Shown here: piece after piece, positions 1 to 11,488 of the stretch
Layout of the letters: each line of letters starts with the position of its first letter
How positions within the stretch are numbered: position 1 is the stretch's first letter
Assembly: GCA_031127225.1 (NCBI GenBank)
Contig: JARIEV010000013.1
Location: forward strand, 1 to 42,301
Origin: Gemmatimonadota bacterium
GTDB taxonomy: Bacteria; Gemmatimonadota; Gemmatimonadetes; Gemmatimonadales; Gemmatimonadaceae
Reading direction: 5' to 3'
Length of the DNA stretch: 42,301 bases
Position numbers and translations under genes: made by a program
Notes under the pieces: generated by a model
Database searches by the model: none
Seen by the model: only the letters and a program-made list of their open reading frames with translations
What the model was told of the DNA's origin: nothing

Positions 1-2250
1 GATCCGAACCGCGTGTACTGGTCATCTACGCCGGTAAAGTATTCCAGCGATGGCGGCAAGACGGCGGGCAACACGACGCAGGGCATTCACGTCGATCACC
101 ACGCCATGTGGATCGATCCCAACGACTCGCAGCGCATCATCGTGGGTAACGACGGCGGCGTGGCCGTGTCGATGGACAAGGGTGGTAACTGGCTCTTCGC
201 CAATTCGATCGCGCTCGGTCAGTTCTACAACATTTCCGCCGACATGGGCGTGCCCTACCGCGTGTGCGGTGGCTTGCAGGACAACGGATCATGGTGCGGT
301 CCGAGCCGTCGCAAGCAGGGACCGATCACCAATGCCATGTGGCACAACGTGGGCGGTGGTGACGGCTTCGTCACGCAGCAGGATCAGTCGAACACCGACA
401 TCCTGTATTCCACGTCGCAGGGCGGCAACATGGGTCGCCTGAATTACGCCACGGGCGAGCGCACTGCGTTGCGCAAGCCGACCTGGCGCGATGGCGGCTA
501 CCTGCAGTGGAATGATTCCATCTACGCCGTGTGGCCCGATACTACCAAGCCGGCTACGGCCGCGCAGAAGAAGCAGATGGCGGCCTATCGGGCGCGTCAG
601 CGGGCCGACTCGGTGGCCTATGCGCTCCGCTGGAACTGGAACACCCCGTACATCATCTCGAAGCACAACCCGGCCACGCTGTACTTCGGCGCCAACCGCG
701 TGCTCAAGAGCGTGAAGTACGGCGACGAGATGTTCCCCATTTCCGGTGAACTCTCGTACGCCGATTCGGCCAAGCTGTTCGTGGCGCTCAAGACCACCGG
801 CGGGATTACGCCCGACGTGACGGGCGCCGAAACGTTCGGGACGGTCGTGTCGCTGAACGAATCGTCGATCCGCCCGGGCTTGCTGTACGCCGGCACCGAC
901 GACGGCCGTGTGTGGCTCACGCGCAATGACGGCGCGCAGTGGGACGAAGTGACGAAAAACTTCACCGGCGTGCCAGCCGGCAGCTACGTGTCGCGCATTG
1001 AGCCGTCGCACTTCGACAGCGCCACGTTCTACGTCACGTTCGATAATCATCGCAACGATGATTACACGCCGTATGTGTTCATGACCACGAACTTCGGCCG
1101 CACGTTCACGTCGATCGTGAACAACCTGCCCACAGGTCAGACCGACTTCGTGCACGTGATTCGTGAAGACACGAAGAACCAGAATCTGCTGTTCGTGGGC
1201 ACGGATGTCGGCGCGTATGTGTCGATCGATCGCGGGCAGTCGTGGCAGCGCTTCATGAGCGGCCTCGGCACCACGCCGGTGCACGACCTGATCATTCATC
1301 CGCGCGACGGTGAGCTCATTGCCGGCACGCACGGACGCTCGATCTGGATCGCCGACATCACGCCATTGCAGCAAATGACACCGGCCATGCTGGCGTCGAA
1401 GGCCACGTTGTTTGCGCCGCGCACCGCGTTCCAGTGGGGCGAGTCGCCGATCAATGGCGGCAATCCCGGACAGGGCATCTTTCAGGCGCCGAGCCCGACG
1501 TACGGCGCCTCGATGTGGTATCACCTCACGGCGGCGGCTGGTGGACCGGTTCGCGTGATCGTGCAGGACGCGAGCGGCGATACGATTCGCTCACTCACCG
1601 GTCCGGGACAGGTCGGCCTGCACAATGTGGTGTGGGACATGCGCGGCCAGCGTCCGGCCCCGGCCCGCATCGCGCTGTCTCCGGCACAACTGCGCGACAG
1701 CATCAACACGCCGCGTCGTGTGCTGCGCGCCCTCGATTCCCTCGAGAGGGCCGGCGCGGTTCCGGCGCCGATGCTGGCGCAGATCCGCACGGCCGTGCGC
1801 ACTGGTGAGCCGCCCGCTGAGATGCAGGCCATGATGGCCGGCTTCGGTGGTGGTGGCGGTGGCTTCGGCGGCGGTGGAGCCGTGGGCTTCCAGGACCGTC
1901 CGGGCGAGTCGCGTGCATTGCCGAGCTTCCCGACGGCGGGAGCTGGTGGTCCGGGTGGCCGCGGCGGGCCCGGTGCCGGTGGTGCGGCGGGCCTGGCCGG
2001 AATGCAGGCCATGTTCGGCCCGCTGCGCGATGCGCTGGGTGATGACTTCGCGGCTATCGGGATCTTCCCAGGCGGCGGCGGTGGTCGTGGTGGACGCGGC
2101 GGACAGAACGCGCTGGTGGGCACCGGTGACTACAAGGTCACCATCATCGTGGGTGGCACATCGTATTCGAAGGTGCTGCACGTGGAGCGCGTGAGCGGTG
2201 GCGAAGGCGGTGGTGGCTTCTTCGGGCTCGACGACGACGAACGGCGTTAG
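1..2250 (+). CDS. VPS10/sortilin-like BNR (Asp-box) repeat protein, often annotated 'glycosyl hydrolase'; 5'-truncated by window edge
   Basis: Frame is open from base 1 (DPNRVYWSS...); Asp-box-like repeats (SMDKGGNW, SIDRGQSWQ); shares PYRVCGGLQDNG.WCGPS and other blocks with the 31661-34951 protein; Gly-rich C-terminal insert. Confidence 0.85.
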   Translation, partial: DPNRVYWSSTPVKYSSDGGKTAGNTTQGIHVDHHAMWIDPNDSQRIIVGNDGGVAVSMDKGGNWLFANSIALGQFYNISADMGVPYRVCGGLQDNGSWCGPSRRKQGPITNAMWHNVGGGDGFVTQQDQSNTDILYSTSQGGNMGRLNYATGERTALRKPTWRDGGYLQWNDSIYAVWPDTTKPATAAQKKQMAAYRARQRADSVAYALRWNWNTPYIISKHNPATLYFGANRVLKSVKYGDEMFPISGELSYADSAKLFVALKTTGGITPDVTGAETFGTVVSLNESSIRPGLLYAGTDDGRVWLTRNDGAQWDEVTKNFTGVPAGSYVSRIEPSHFDSATFYVTFDNHRNDDYTPYVFMTTNFGRTFTSIVNNLPTGQTDFVHVIREDTKNQNLLFVGTDVGAYVSIDRGQSWQRFMSGLGTTPVHDLIIHPRDGELIAGTHGRSIWIADITPLQQMTPAMLASKATLFAPRTAFQWGESPINGGNPGQGIFQAPSPTYGASMWYHLTAAAGGPVRVIVQDASGDTIRSLTGPGQVGLHNVVWDMRGQRPAPARIALSPAQLRDSINTPRRVLRALDSLERAGAVPAPMLAQIRTAVRTGEPPAEMQAMMAGFGGGGGGFGGGGAVGFQDRPGESRALPSFPTAGAGGPGGRGGPGAGGAAGLAGMQAMFGPLRDALGDDFAAIGIFPGGGGGRGGRGGQNALVGTGDYKVTIIVGGTSYSKVLHVERVSGGEGGGGFFGLDDDERR

Positions 2251-2266
2251 TTCTCGCCGTGGTGAA

Positions 2267-2306
2267 ACGATGCCCCGTGACCGGTTCGCCGGTCACGGGG
2301 CATCGT
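2267..2306. terminator. Bidirectional hairpin terminator between convergent genes; 18-bp perfect stem, TTCG loop
   Basis: acgatgccccgtgaccgg-ttcg-ccggtcacggggcatcgt, lying between + stop at 2250 and - stop at 2319. Confidence 0.8.
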
Positions 2307-2318
2307 CCTTCTCAAGGC

Positions 2319-3026
2319 CTATCCGTCCGATTCCCCGTCGACGGAAATTGCGGCAAGCTTCGCCCCCAGCTCTGGAAATCCGCGCGCGATCGCCAGCATC
2401 GCCGGTGTCGATCGGTCGTCGGTGAGTGCGTGCGGATCGGCGTCGCGCGCTAAGAAGAGGTCGCATAACGCCTCGTTGCCGCGCGAGGCAGCAAGATGCA
2501 GCGGCGTGTTGCCGTTGGCATCACGCGCCGTCACATCGGCGCCGGCAAAGACGAGGCGCCGCACGAGCAACGGCAGCGTGCGTCCCGCCAGTGCCGCGTG
2601 CAGTGGCGAATTGCGGAGGACGTTGGTGGAATGCGCATCCAGCGGGGCGCCGTGGTCGATCAGCAGGCGTACGGCGTCATCGTGCCCGAAAAAGGCGGCG
2701 AGGTGCAACGGCGTCCATCCGTCGCTGCTGCGGCGCACCCGCGCGTCGTCATCGGTCTCGATCGCCGACCGTAACGCCGTCACGTCACCCAGCGCGGCTG
2801 CCTCGCACGCCTCGAGCGGACGCCCGGGATGGAGGAGTACGGCCATCTCCGGCGCGCCCACATAGCAGGCGTGCAGGACCAGCGACTCGTTCCCGGCGGC
2901 GCGTGCGCCCGCGAGCGACGGATCATCGCGCAACAGCGCGACGACGGCATCACGGTCTCGCGTGCGGATCGCGGTCAGCAGCGTCTCGGGGGCAGGGCGC
3001 ACCATGGAGGAAGAAATTGCCTCCAA
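2319..3026 (-). CDS. Ankyrin repeat protein
   Basis: Ankyrin motifs: DGWTPLHLAAFFGHDDAVRLLIDHGAPLDAH, NGNTPLHLAASRGNEALCDLFLARDADPHA; alternative Met start at 3005. Confidence 0.85.
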   Translation of the reverse strand: MEAISSSMVRPAPETLLTAIRTRDRDAVVALLRDDPSLAGARAAGNESLVLHACYVGAPEMAVLLHPGRPLEACEAAALGDVTALRSAIETDDDARVRRSSDGWTPLHLAAFFGHDDAVRLLIDHGAPLDAHSTNVLRNSPLHAALAGRTLPLLVRRLVFAGADVTARDANGNTPLHLAASRGNEALCDLFLARDADPHALTDDRSTPAMLAIARGFPELGAKLAAISVDGESDG

Positions 3027-3144
3027 TTCGTCGGAATGGCTATCGTCACGATCCGGTCGCGCTCCCGTGGCGGTCGGGTCACGTCTCGCCCGGCAGGCCT
3101 CGGGCCCGCCTCCGCGCGCACCGGCGGACGGTTACCGTTGGAGT

Positions 3145-4158
3145 ATGCGTACTGTATTCACGGGTGTCCCCATGGCCGTGCCCGCGGCCATCCTACTGCT
3201 GTCGTCGCTGGCGGCCTGTGCGTCCACCGGCGCACGCGCCCCCGTCGGCCCGAGCGCGGCGGCCGCCCCGATCGTGATCGCGCACCGCGGCGCGAGCGGA
3301 CACCGCCCCGAGCACACCCTCGAGGGGTACACGCTGGCGGTGCAGATGGGCGCCGATTTTATCGAGCCCGATCTCGTACGCACCAAGGACGGCGCGCTGG
3401 TGGCGCGTCATGAAAACGAAATCGGCGGCACCACCGATGTGGCCACGAAGTTCGCGTCGCGCAAAACACGCAAAGTGGTCGACGGCGATACCATCAACGG
3501 GTGGTTCACCGAAGACTTCACGCTGGCCGAGCTGCGCACCCTCCGCGCGAAGGAGCGGCTGTCGTTCCGGTCGCATGCGTACGACGGGCAGTTCCGCATT
3601 CCGACCTTCGACGAGGTGCTGGCACTGGCCGATTCGCTGGGTCGCGCGCGCGGACGCGTGGTCGGGGTGTATCCGGAAACCAAGCACCCCACCTACTTCC
3701 GCAGCATCGGCCTGCCCATCGAGGAACCGCTGCTGCTGGCGCTGCGGGCCCGCGGGCTCGACCGCGCCGATGCGCCGGTGTTCATCCAGAGTTTCGAAAA
3801 CGGCAATCTGCGCACGCTCGCGACACAGACGCGCGTCCGCCTGATCCAGCTGGTGTCGACGGCGCCACAGGTCACGCCCGCCGCGCTCCGCGACATCGCG
3901 ACGTATGCCTACGGCGTCGGGGCCAATACGCGGCAGATCGTCGGTGAGGATTCGTCGGCGGTGCCCACCACGCTCATCGCTGATGCGCACGCGGCCGGAT
4001 TGCGTGTGCACGTGTGGACGCTGCGTCCGGAACCGGTGTTCCTGGCCAAGCGCTACGGCGGCGATCCGATCGCCGAAGTGCGCGAGCTGCTCCGGCTTGG
4101 CGTTGACGGCCTCTTCGGTGACTATCCCGATCAGGTGGTGCGCGGACTGCGCCGGTAG
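3145..4158 (+). CDS. Glycerophosphodiester phosphodiesterase family lipoprotein
   Basis: IVIAHRGASGHRPEHTLEGYTLAVQMGADFIEPDLVRTKDGALVARHE motif; lipobox LAAC; start chosen at MRTVFTG rather than the upstream ORF start 2962. Confidence 0.9.
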   Translation: MRTVFTGVPMAVPAAILLLSSLAACASTGARAPVGPSAAAAPIVIAHRGASGHRPEHTLEGYTLAVQMGADFIEPDLVRTKDGALVARHENEIGGTTDVATKFASRKTRKVVDGDTINGWFTEDFTLAELRTLRAKERLSFRSHAYDGQFRIPTFDEVLALADSLGRARGRVVGVYPETKHPTYFRSIGLPIEEPLLLALRARGLDRADAPVFIQSFENGNLRTLATQTRVRLIQLVSTAPQVTPAALRDIATYAYGVGANTRQIVGEDSSAVPTTLIADAHAAGLRVHVWTLRPEPVFLAKRYGGDPIAEVRELLRLGVDGLFGDYPDQVVRGLRR

Positions 4159-4184
4159 CGGAGGCGCCATAGATTCGGCCGGAT

Positions 4185-6986
4185 ATGTCAGCGACTCCCG
4201 ACACCGGCCGGCTTGAGAAGGACCTTCCGCTCCGCGACGATATCCGCCTGTTGGGGCGTGTGTTGGGTGATACGCTGCGCGAGCAGGAAGGGGACGCGCT
4301 GTTTCGGCTGGTCGAATCGGTGCGGCAGACGGCGGTTCGTTTTGCGCGCGTGGGGAGCCCGGACGACCGGGCCGAGTTGCATCGACTCCTCGACGGCCTG
4401 CCGCATGGCGACATGCACCGCGTCGTCCGCGCCTTCGCTCACTTCCTGCAGCTCGCCAACATCGCCGAGGACGCACACCGGGCGCGCCGACGCCGGGCAC
4501 ACGCGATCGATGGCTCTTCGCCGCAGGAGGGGAGTCTGGCGTTCTCGCTGGACGAGGTGCTGCGCCGCGGGCCCGATACGGCCGCGAAGCTCGAGGCGTT
4601 CTTCGCGACCGCGCTGGTGTCGCCGGTCCTGACGGCGCACCCCACCGAAGTGCAGCGGCACAGCACGCAGCGGGCGTTGCAGCAGATCGCCGCGCTGCTC
4701 GAGCGCCGCGACCGGCAGTCGCTCACCCCCGATGAACAGCACGACGCCGACGAGACGCTCGCGCAGGTGGTGCTCCGGCTCTGGCACACGCGCATGGTGC
4801 GCGGCGAGCGGTTGCGCGTGACCGACGAAGTGCGCAACGGCGTGGATTACTTCCGCACGACGTTCCTCACCGAAATCCCGCGTCTGCACAGTGAGACGGA
4901 GGCGCTGCTGCGCGCACGGTGGCCCGACCGCCCGTGGACACTCCCCTGTTTTCTGCGCGTGGGAAGCTGGATCGGTGGCGATCGCGACGGCAATCCGTTC
5001 GTTACGGCCGACACGCTGCGCGACGCGATGCAGCTGCAGGCCGCGGCCGCGCTCGAGTTCTACCTCGACGAGGTGCACGCCCTCGGCGATGAGCTGCCAT
5101 TGTCTACGCTGCTGGTGCCGGTCACCGCCGACCTGGCGGCGCTCTCTGATAGTTCGTGCGACACCTCGCCACACCGCCTCGACGAGCCGTATCGCCGCTC
5201 GCTCATCGGGATCGCGGTACGACTTGCGGCGACGGCACAGGCGCTCGGTGTGCCGGCGCCCGTGCGACCGACCCCCGGTGGCGGTGCGCCGTACGCAGCG
5301 AGCGCCGACCTGGCGGCAGAGCTGGCCGTCATTCGTGACTCGCTGCACCAGCACGGCGGTGCGCGGCTCGTGGCCGGCCGTCTGCACCGGCTGCTGCGCG
5401 CTGTGGAGCTATTCGGCTTTCATCTGGCGCCGATCGATCTGCGACAGAATGCCGACGTCCACGCGCGTGTTGTGACAGAGCTGCTCGCGCGCGCCGACGT
5501 GTGTGCCGACTATGCCGCGCTCAGTGAGTCCGATCGCGTAACGATGCTGGTGGCCGAGCTCAGCGGAACGCGTCCTCTCTATTCCCCACACCTGTCGTAC
5601 TCCGACGAGGTCACGGGGGAGCTGGCGATCGCGTTTGCGGCGCAGACGCTGCGCGGGCGCTTCGGCGCGGCGGCGCTGCCGCACTGCATCATCTCGAAGT
5701 GCGACGGGGTGTCCGACCTGCTCGAAGTGGCACTCATCTTGAAGGAGGCGGGGCTGATACACGGCGGCGCCTCACCCCGCGCCGACATGCAGGTTATCCC
5801 GCTGTTCGAGACCATCGATGATCTGCGGCGCGCCGGACAGACGATGGACGCGCTCTTCGCGCTGCCGGTGTATCGCGCGCTGGTGGCCTCGCAGGGCGAC
5901 GTGCAGGAGGTGATGCTCGGCTACTCCGACAGCAACAAGGACGGCGGTTTCCTGACGTCCGGATGGGAGCTGTATCAGGCCGAGGTGGCGTTGACGCAGG
6001 TGTTTGCATCGCACGGGGTGCGTCTGCGGTTGTTCCATGGACGCGGCGGCTCGGTGGGACGCGGCGGCGGCCCGAGCTATCAAGCCATTCTCGCGCAGCC
6101 GGCGGGAGCGGTAAACGGGCAGATCCGCATCACTGAACAAGGCGAGGTGATCGCGTCCAAGTATGCCACGCCCGACGTGGGGCGGCGCAATCTCGAACTG
6201 CTGGTCGCGGCGACGCTCGAGGCCTCGCTGAGTGATCAGGGACCGCAGGGTGGGGACGCCGGCCACGTGGTGGCGGATTTCCACCCCGTCATGGACCGGT
6301 TGTCGGCGCTCGCGTTTGCCTCGTACCGGGCGTTGGTGTACGAGACCCCCGGCTTCGTGCAGTACTTTCGCGAGTCCACGCCGTTGGCGGAGATCGCGAC
6401 GCTCAACATTGGGAGCCGGCCCGCTGCGCGTCGGTCCAGCGATCGCATCGAGGATCTGCGTGCCATCCCGTGGGTGTTCGCGTGGGCACAGTGCCGGCTC
6501 ATGCTACCGGGGTGGTACGGCGTGGGAACGGCGCTGCAGCAGTACTTGGCGGAGACTCCGGATGGATTACCGGTGTTGCAGCGGATGGCCCGGGAGTGGC
6601 CGGTGTTTCGTACCCTGCTGTCGAACATTGATATGGTGCTGGCCAAGTCGGATCTCGGCGTAGCATCACGGTACGCTGAGCTGGTGCAGGACGCCGACCT
6701 CCGCCAGCGGATCTTCGGTGCCCTCTCCGCCGAATGGCATCGCACGCGCGAGGCGCTGCTCCAGATCACGGGCACGACGGAGCTGCTGGCCGACAACCCG
6801 TTGCTCCGGCGGTCGATCGCCAACCGGTTTCCGTACATGGACCCGCTCAATCACCTGCAGATCGAGCTGCTGCGCCGCTACCGCGAGGCGCCGGGGGCGC
6901 ACGCCGGCCCCGAGGACGAGGAGCTGCGTCGCGGGATTCACATCACGATCAACGGCATCGCCGCCGGATTGCGAAACAGCGGATGA
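4185..6986 (+). CDS. ppc: Phosphoenolpyruvate carboxylase
   Basis: 933 aa; LTAHPTEVQRHS, VMLGYSDSNKDGGFLTSGWELYQAEVAL, FHGRGGSVGRGGGPSYQAILAQP, C-terminal NGIAAGLRNSG. Confidence 0.97.
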   Translation: MSATPDTGRLEKDLPLRDDIRLLGRVLGDTLREQEGDALFRLVESVRQTAVRFARVGSPDDRAELHRLLDGLPHGDMHRVVRAFAHFLQLANIAEDAHRARRRRAHAIDGSSPQEGSLAFSLDEVLRRGPDTAAKLEAFFATALVSPVLTAHPTEVQRHSTQRALQQIAALLERRDRQSLTPDEQHDADETLAQVVLRLWHTRMVRGERLRVTDEVRNGVDYFRTTFLTEIPRLHSETEALLRARWPDRPWTLPCFLRVGSWIGGDRDGNPFVTADTLRDAMQLQAAAALEFYLDEVHALGDELPLSTLLVPVTADLAALSDSSCDTSPHRLDEPYRRSLIGIAVRLAATAQALGVPAPVRPTPGGGAPYAASADLAAELAVIRDSLHQHGGARLVAGRLHRLLRAVELFGFHLAPIDLRQNADVHARVVTELLARADVCADYAALSESDRVTMLVAELSGTRPLYSPHLSYSDEVTGELAIAFAAQTLRGRFGAAALPHCIISKCDGVSDLLEVALILKEAGLIHGGASPRADMQVIPLFETIDDLRRAGQTMDALFALPVYRALVASQGDVQEVMLGYSDSNKDGGFLTSGWELYQAEVALTQVFASHGVRLRLFHGRGGSVGRGGGPSYQAILAQPAGAVNGQIRITEQGEVIASKYATPDVGRRNLELLVAATLEASLSDQGPQGGDAGHVVADFHPVMDRLSALAFASYRALVYETPGFVQYFRESTPLAEIATLNIGSRPAARRSSDRIEDLRAIPWVFAWAQCRLMLPGWYGVGTALQQYLAETPDGLPVLQRMAREWPVFRTLLSNIDMVLAKSDLGVASRYAELVQDADLRQRIFGALSAEWHRTREALLQITGTTELLADNPLLRRSIANRFPYMDPLNHLQIELLRRYREAPGAHAGPEDEELRRGIHITINGIAAGLRNSG

Positions 6987-7007
6987 CGGCGATGCCGTCA
7001 TCCGCTG
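6977..7007. terminator. Hairpin overlapping the ppc stop codon
   Basis: cagcggatgacggc-gat-gccgtcatccgctg, 14-bp perfect stem; the ppc TGA (6984-6986) sits in the left arm. Confidence 0.65.
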
Positions 7008-7028
7008 TGCGCGGGCACACCGTCGCGG

Positions 7029-7067
7029 GGTACCGCGACGCGTGGTACCGCGACGCGTGGTACCGCG
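7029..7067. repeat. 15-bp tandem repeat (ggtaccgcgacgcgt x2 plus 9 bp) adjoining the desaturase stop codon
   Basis: ggtaccgcgacgcgt|ggtaccgcgacgcgt|ggtaccgcg, then TCA (minus-strand stop) at 7068. Confidence 0.9.
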
Positions 7068-8036
7068 TCAGTCCATCGCGAATTCGCGGGCGAAGGCCAC
7101 GTTGAACGAGAAGGTCTTCGCGCGGCTGCGGGTTTCCATCATGTTGGCCACCCGCTCGAGCCGCTCGGTGATCGCCATGATCTTTTCCTGCGCCTTGCGG
7201 CCGGCTTCGTTCAGCCCTTCCAGCTTGTCGATTGACCAGAACTTGATGAGGTCTTCGACGATCTTGATGTAATCGCGCGGGCCGTAAATGCCGGCCCGAC
7301 GGATCACGTCGGCCATTTCGCGGAAGTGCGGCATGCTGATGCCGGGCATGTCGATGCTCGGCATGATCAGCGCCGCCGACTCCAGCGCGCGGTTGGGATC
7401 GCGCGCCAGCACGCGCAGGAAGATCTCGCGGTAGAACACGTAGTGCCGCGCCTCTTCCTTGGCCACGTTCTGCAGCACCGTCCCGATGAGCGGCTCGTAC
7501 TGACCAGCCAGCTTGCCGGTGTTGGCGTGGCTGACCTGCGTGGCGCGCTCCTGCAGCGACGTGTACACGAACACGCGGTACGGATCCTTGTCCCACGTGG
7601 GCTCGAAGCCCGCCTTGAGGTACTCGAACTGCATGCGCTCGAGCACCGGGTTGTCCAGGATCTTGCTGTCGTGCGCATAGTCGTGCAGCACGGCGCCGTG
7701 CCGGTCTTCCTCGGCCGTCCACAGATTGGTCCACTTCGCCCAGAACGTGTCGCCGCCCAGATACGTAGCGAGCAGGCGGTGGAAATGGGGGAGACCTTCT
7801 TCGGTGAGCGTATTGAGCGCCAGCGCGACGCGGGCCGGCATGCTGATGCCGCGCGCACGCTCCCGGAGCATCTTGACGAACACATCCGGGTCGGTGTCGG
7901 GCTCAGGCGCCAGCAGTTCCGACGGGAACCACAGAATGCGCTTGGCTTCATGCGCGACCGTGAGGTCTGCGACGTCCTGTTCGAGGTCCGCGAGGACCTC
8001 GACTTTGGCGAGAGTTTCGTGGTCAGGGATGTACAT
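7068..8036 (-). CDS. Acyl-[acyl-carrier-protein] desaturase, soluble diiron (stearoyl-ACP desaturase family)
   Basis: Two EExxH diiron motifs (AEEDRHG, KEEARHY); WTAEEDRHGAVLHDYA resembles plant/actinobacterial acyl-ACP desaturases. Confidence 0.88.
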   Translation of the reverse strand: MYIPDHETLAKVEVLADLEQDVADLTVAHEAKRILWFPSELLAPEPDTDPDVFVKMLRERARGISMPARVALALNTLTEEGLPHFHRLLATYLGGDTFWAKWTNLWTAEEDRHGAVLHDYAHDSKILDNPVLERMQFEYLKAGFEPTWDKDPYRVFVYTSLQERATQVSHANTGKLAGQYEPLIGTVLQNVAKEEARHYVFYREIFLRVLARDPNRALESAALIMPSIDMPGISMPHFREMADVIRRAGIYGPRDYIKIVEDLIKFWSIDKLEGLNEAGRKAQEKIMAITERLERVANMMETRSRAKTFSFNVAFAREFAMD

Positions 8037-8094
8037 GGAGAGAAAGATATCGCGCGGGCGCGGCGGTGGCGACCGCGGTTACATTTGTCCTCCT

Positions 8095-9903
8095 ATGACG
8101 CCCCCTGCCAAAGGCAAGCCGAAGTACGATACCAAGCGTGCGTGGGCCGAGGCCCGCGCCCTGATCTGGGAGCATCGGCGCTCCGTGACCATCGGCCTCG
8201 TGCTGATGCTGTTCAGTCGCGCCGCCGGGTTCGTGCTCCCGTACTCCACCAAGTACGTCCTCGACGACGTCTTGCCGAACCGCGATATCCGGATGCTCGG
8301 CTACGTGGCGCTGGCCGGTCTGGTGGCGACGATCGTGCAGTCGGTGACCGGCTACGCCCTCTCGCAGGTGGTCAGCGTGGCGGCGCAGCAGGCGATCGCC
8401 CGGCTGCGGGCGGAGGTCCAGGGGCACCTGATCCGGCTGCCGGTGCGCTACTTCGACAGCACCAAGAGCGGCGTGCTGGTGTCGCGTGTCATGAACGACC
8501 CCGAAGGAATCCGGAATCTCATCGGGACGGGGCTCATCCAGCTCACCGGCGGCATCGTGAGTGCGATCGCCGCGCTCGGCGTCCTGTTCTATCTCAACTG
8601 GCGCCTCACCGCCGCGACCGTCGTGTTTCTGGCGGTGTTCGGCGTGGTGATGTCGATCGCCTTCAAGCGTTTGCGGCCGATTTTCCGCGAGCGCAGCGTG
8701 ATCACGGCCGAAGTGACCGGACGCCTCACCGAGACCTTGGGCGGCATCCGCCTGATCAAGGTGTACACCGCCGAAGATCGTGAAAAGGAAGTGTTCGGTG
8801 CGGGTGTGCAGAAGCTGTTCCAGAACATCGCGAAGACCATCACCGGCACGTCGCTGACCGGCACGCTGGGGCTGGCGGTGGTGGGGGTGATCGGCCTGAT
8901 CGCGATGTACGTGGGCGGCCGTGACGTGATCAACGGACAGATGACTGTGGGCAGCCTGATCACGTTTGTGTTCTTCATCGTGATGGTGACGGCGCCGCTG
9001 GTGCAGATCGCGAGCATCGGCACGCAGATCACCGAGGCGTTTGCGGGGCTGGACCGGATCCGTGAGCTGCGCGACATGGCCACGGAAGATCAGGAAGACG
9101 CCACGAAAACCCCGGTGCCGTCAGTGGTGGGGCGCGTGGAATTCGATCACGTGACCTTCGAGTACGAGCCGGGGGTACCCGTGCTCAAGGAAGTCTCCTT
9201 CCTGGCGCCGGCCGGGACGACCACCGCGCTCGTGGGCTCCAGCGGCAGCGGCAAGAGCACCATGATTTCGCTGATCATGGCGTTCGCCCAGCCGCAGCAG
9301 GGGCAGATCAAGGTGGACGGCACGCCGGTGTCCGACCTCAAGCTGCGCGAATACCGCCGGCATCTGGGTGTCGTGATGCAGGACAACTTCCTGTTCGACG
9401 GCACGGTGATGGAGAACATCGCCTTCACGAAGCCGGGGGCCACCAAGGAGGAAGTGATGGCGGTGGCGAAGATTGCCAACGCGCATGACTTCATTCAGGG
9501 CTTCCCGCAGCAATACGACACGATCGTGGGTGAGCGCGGCGTGAAGTTGTCGGGCGGACAGCGGCAGCGCGTGGCGATCGCCCGCGCCATTCTCGCCGAC
9601 CCGCGCGTGCTCATTCTCGACGAGGCTACGTCGTCGCTGGACTCGGAGAGCGAGCATCTCATTCAGGAAGGGCTGCGGCGTCTGCGCGCCGGCCGGACGA
9701 CGTTCGTGATTGCGCACCGTCTCAGCACGATCACGAGCGCCGACCAGATCCTGGTCCTCGAACACGGCCAGATCATCGAGCGCGGCACACACCACGAACT
9801 GCTCGCGCTGGGCGGCCGCTACCGCGACCTGTACGACCGGCAATTCCAGCTGGAGCAGGACCAGTTCATCAACCCCGGCGAAGAGATCGCGGCCACCGGG
9901 TGA
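8095..9903 (+). CDS. ABC transporter, fused permease/ATPase (MsbA-like exporter)
   Basis: N-terminal TM domain; Walker A GSSGSGKS, signature LSGGQRQRVAIARAIL, Walker B VLILDEATSSLDSES; start set to MTPPAKGK. Confidence 0.92.
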   Translation: MTPPAKGKPKYDTKRAWAEARALIWEHRRSVTIGLVLMLFSRAAGFVLPYSTKYVLDDVLPNRDIRMLGYVALAGLVATIVQSVTGYALSQVVSVAAQQAIARLRAEVQGHLIRLPVRYFDSTKSGVLVSRVMNDPEGIRNLIGTGLIQLTGGIVSAIAALGVLFYLNWRLTAATVVFLAVFGVVMSIAFKRLRPIFRERSVITAEVTGRLTETLGGIRLIKVYTAEDREKEVFGAGVQKLFQNIAKTITGTSLTGTLGLAVVGVIGLIAMYVGGRDVINGQMTVGSLITFVFFIVMVTAPLVQIASIGTQITEAFAGLDRIRELRDMATEDQEDATKTPVPSVVGRVEFDHVTFEYEPGVPVLKEVSFLAPAGTTTALVGSSGSGKSTMISLIMAFAQPQQGQIKVDGTPVSDLKLREYRRHLGVVMQDNFLFDGTVMENIAFTKPGATKEEVMAVAKIANAHDFIQGFPQQYDTIVGERGVKLSGGQRQRVAIARAILADPRVLILDEATSSLDSESEHLIQEGLRRLRAGRTTFVIAHRLSTITSADQILVLEHGQIIERGTHHELLALGGRYRDLYDRQFQLEQDQFINPGEEIAATG

Positions 9904-9981
9904 CGGGCGTGCTCGGGATGCCCGATTTGGCGCGTGGGTTACCTTTCCACAATCCTGTCTGACGTCCCGAACCAACTCTAC

Positions 9982-11427
<1,446 letters not shown>

Positions 11428-11439
<12 letters not shown>

Positions 11440-11478
11440 TCCGTACGCGTGCCCGTACGCGTGATCCGTACGCGTGAC
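11428..11478. repeat. About 13-bp tandem repeat (CCGTACGCGTGAT-like, 4 units) spanning the helicase stop codon
   Basis: ccgtacgcgtgat|ccgtacgcgtgc|ccgtacgcgtgat|ccgtacgcgtgac; the TGA in unit 1 is the helicase stop. Confidence 0.9.
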
Positions 11479-11488
11479 CCGCTGACGC

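Noticed and set aside
289-1524. 411-aa minus-strand ORF inside the first gene
   Set aside because: Same GC-rich antisense artefact.
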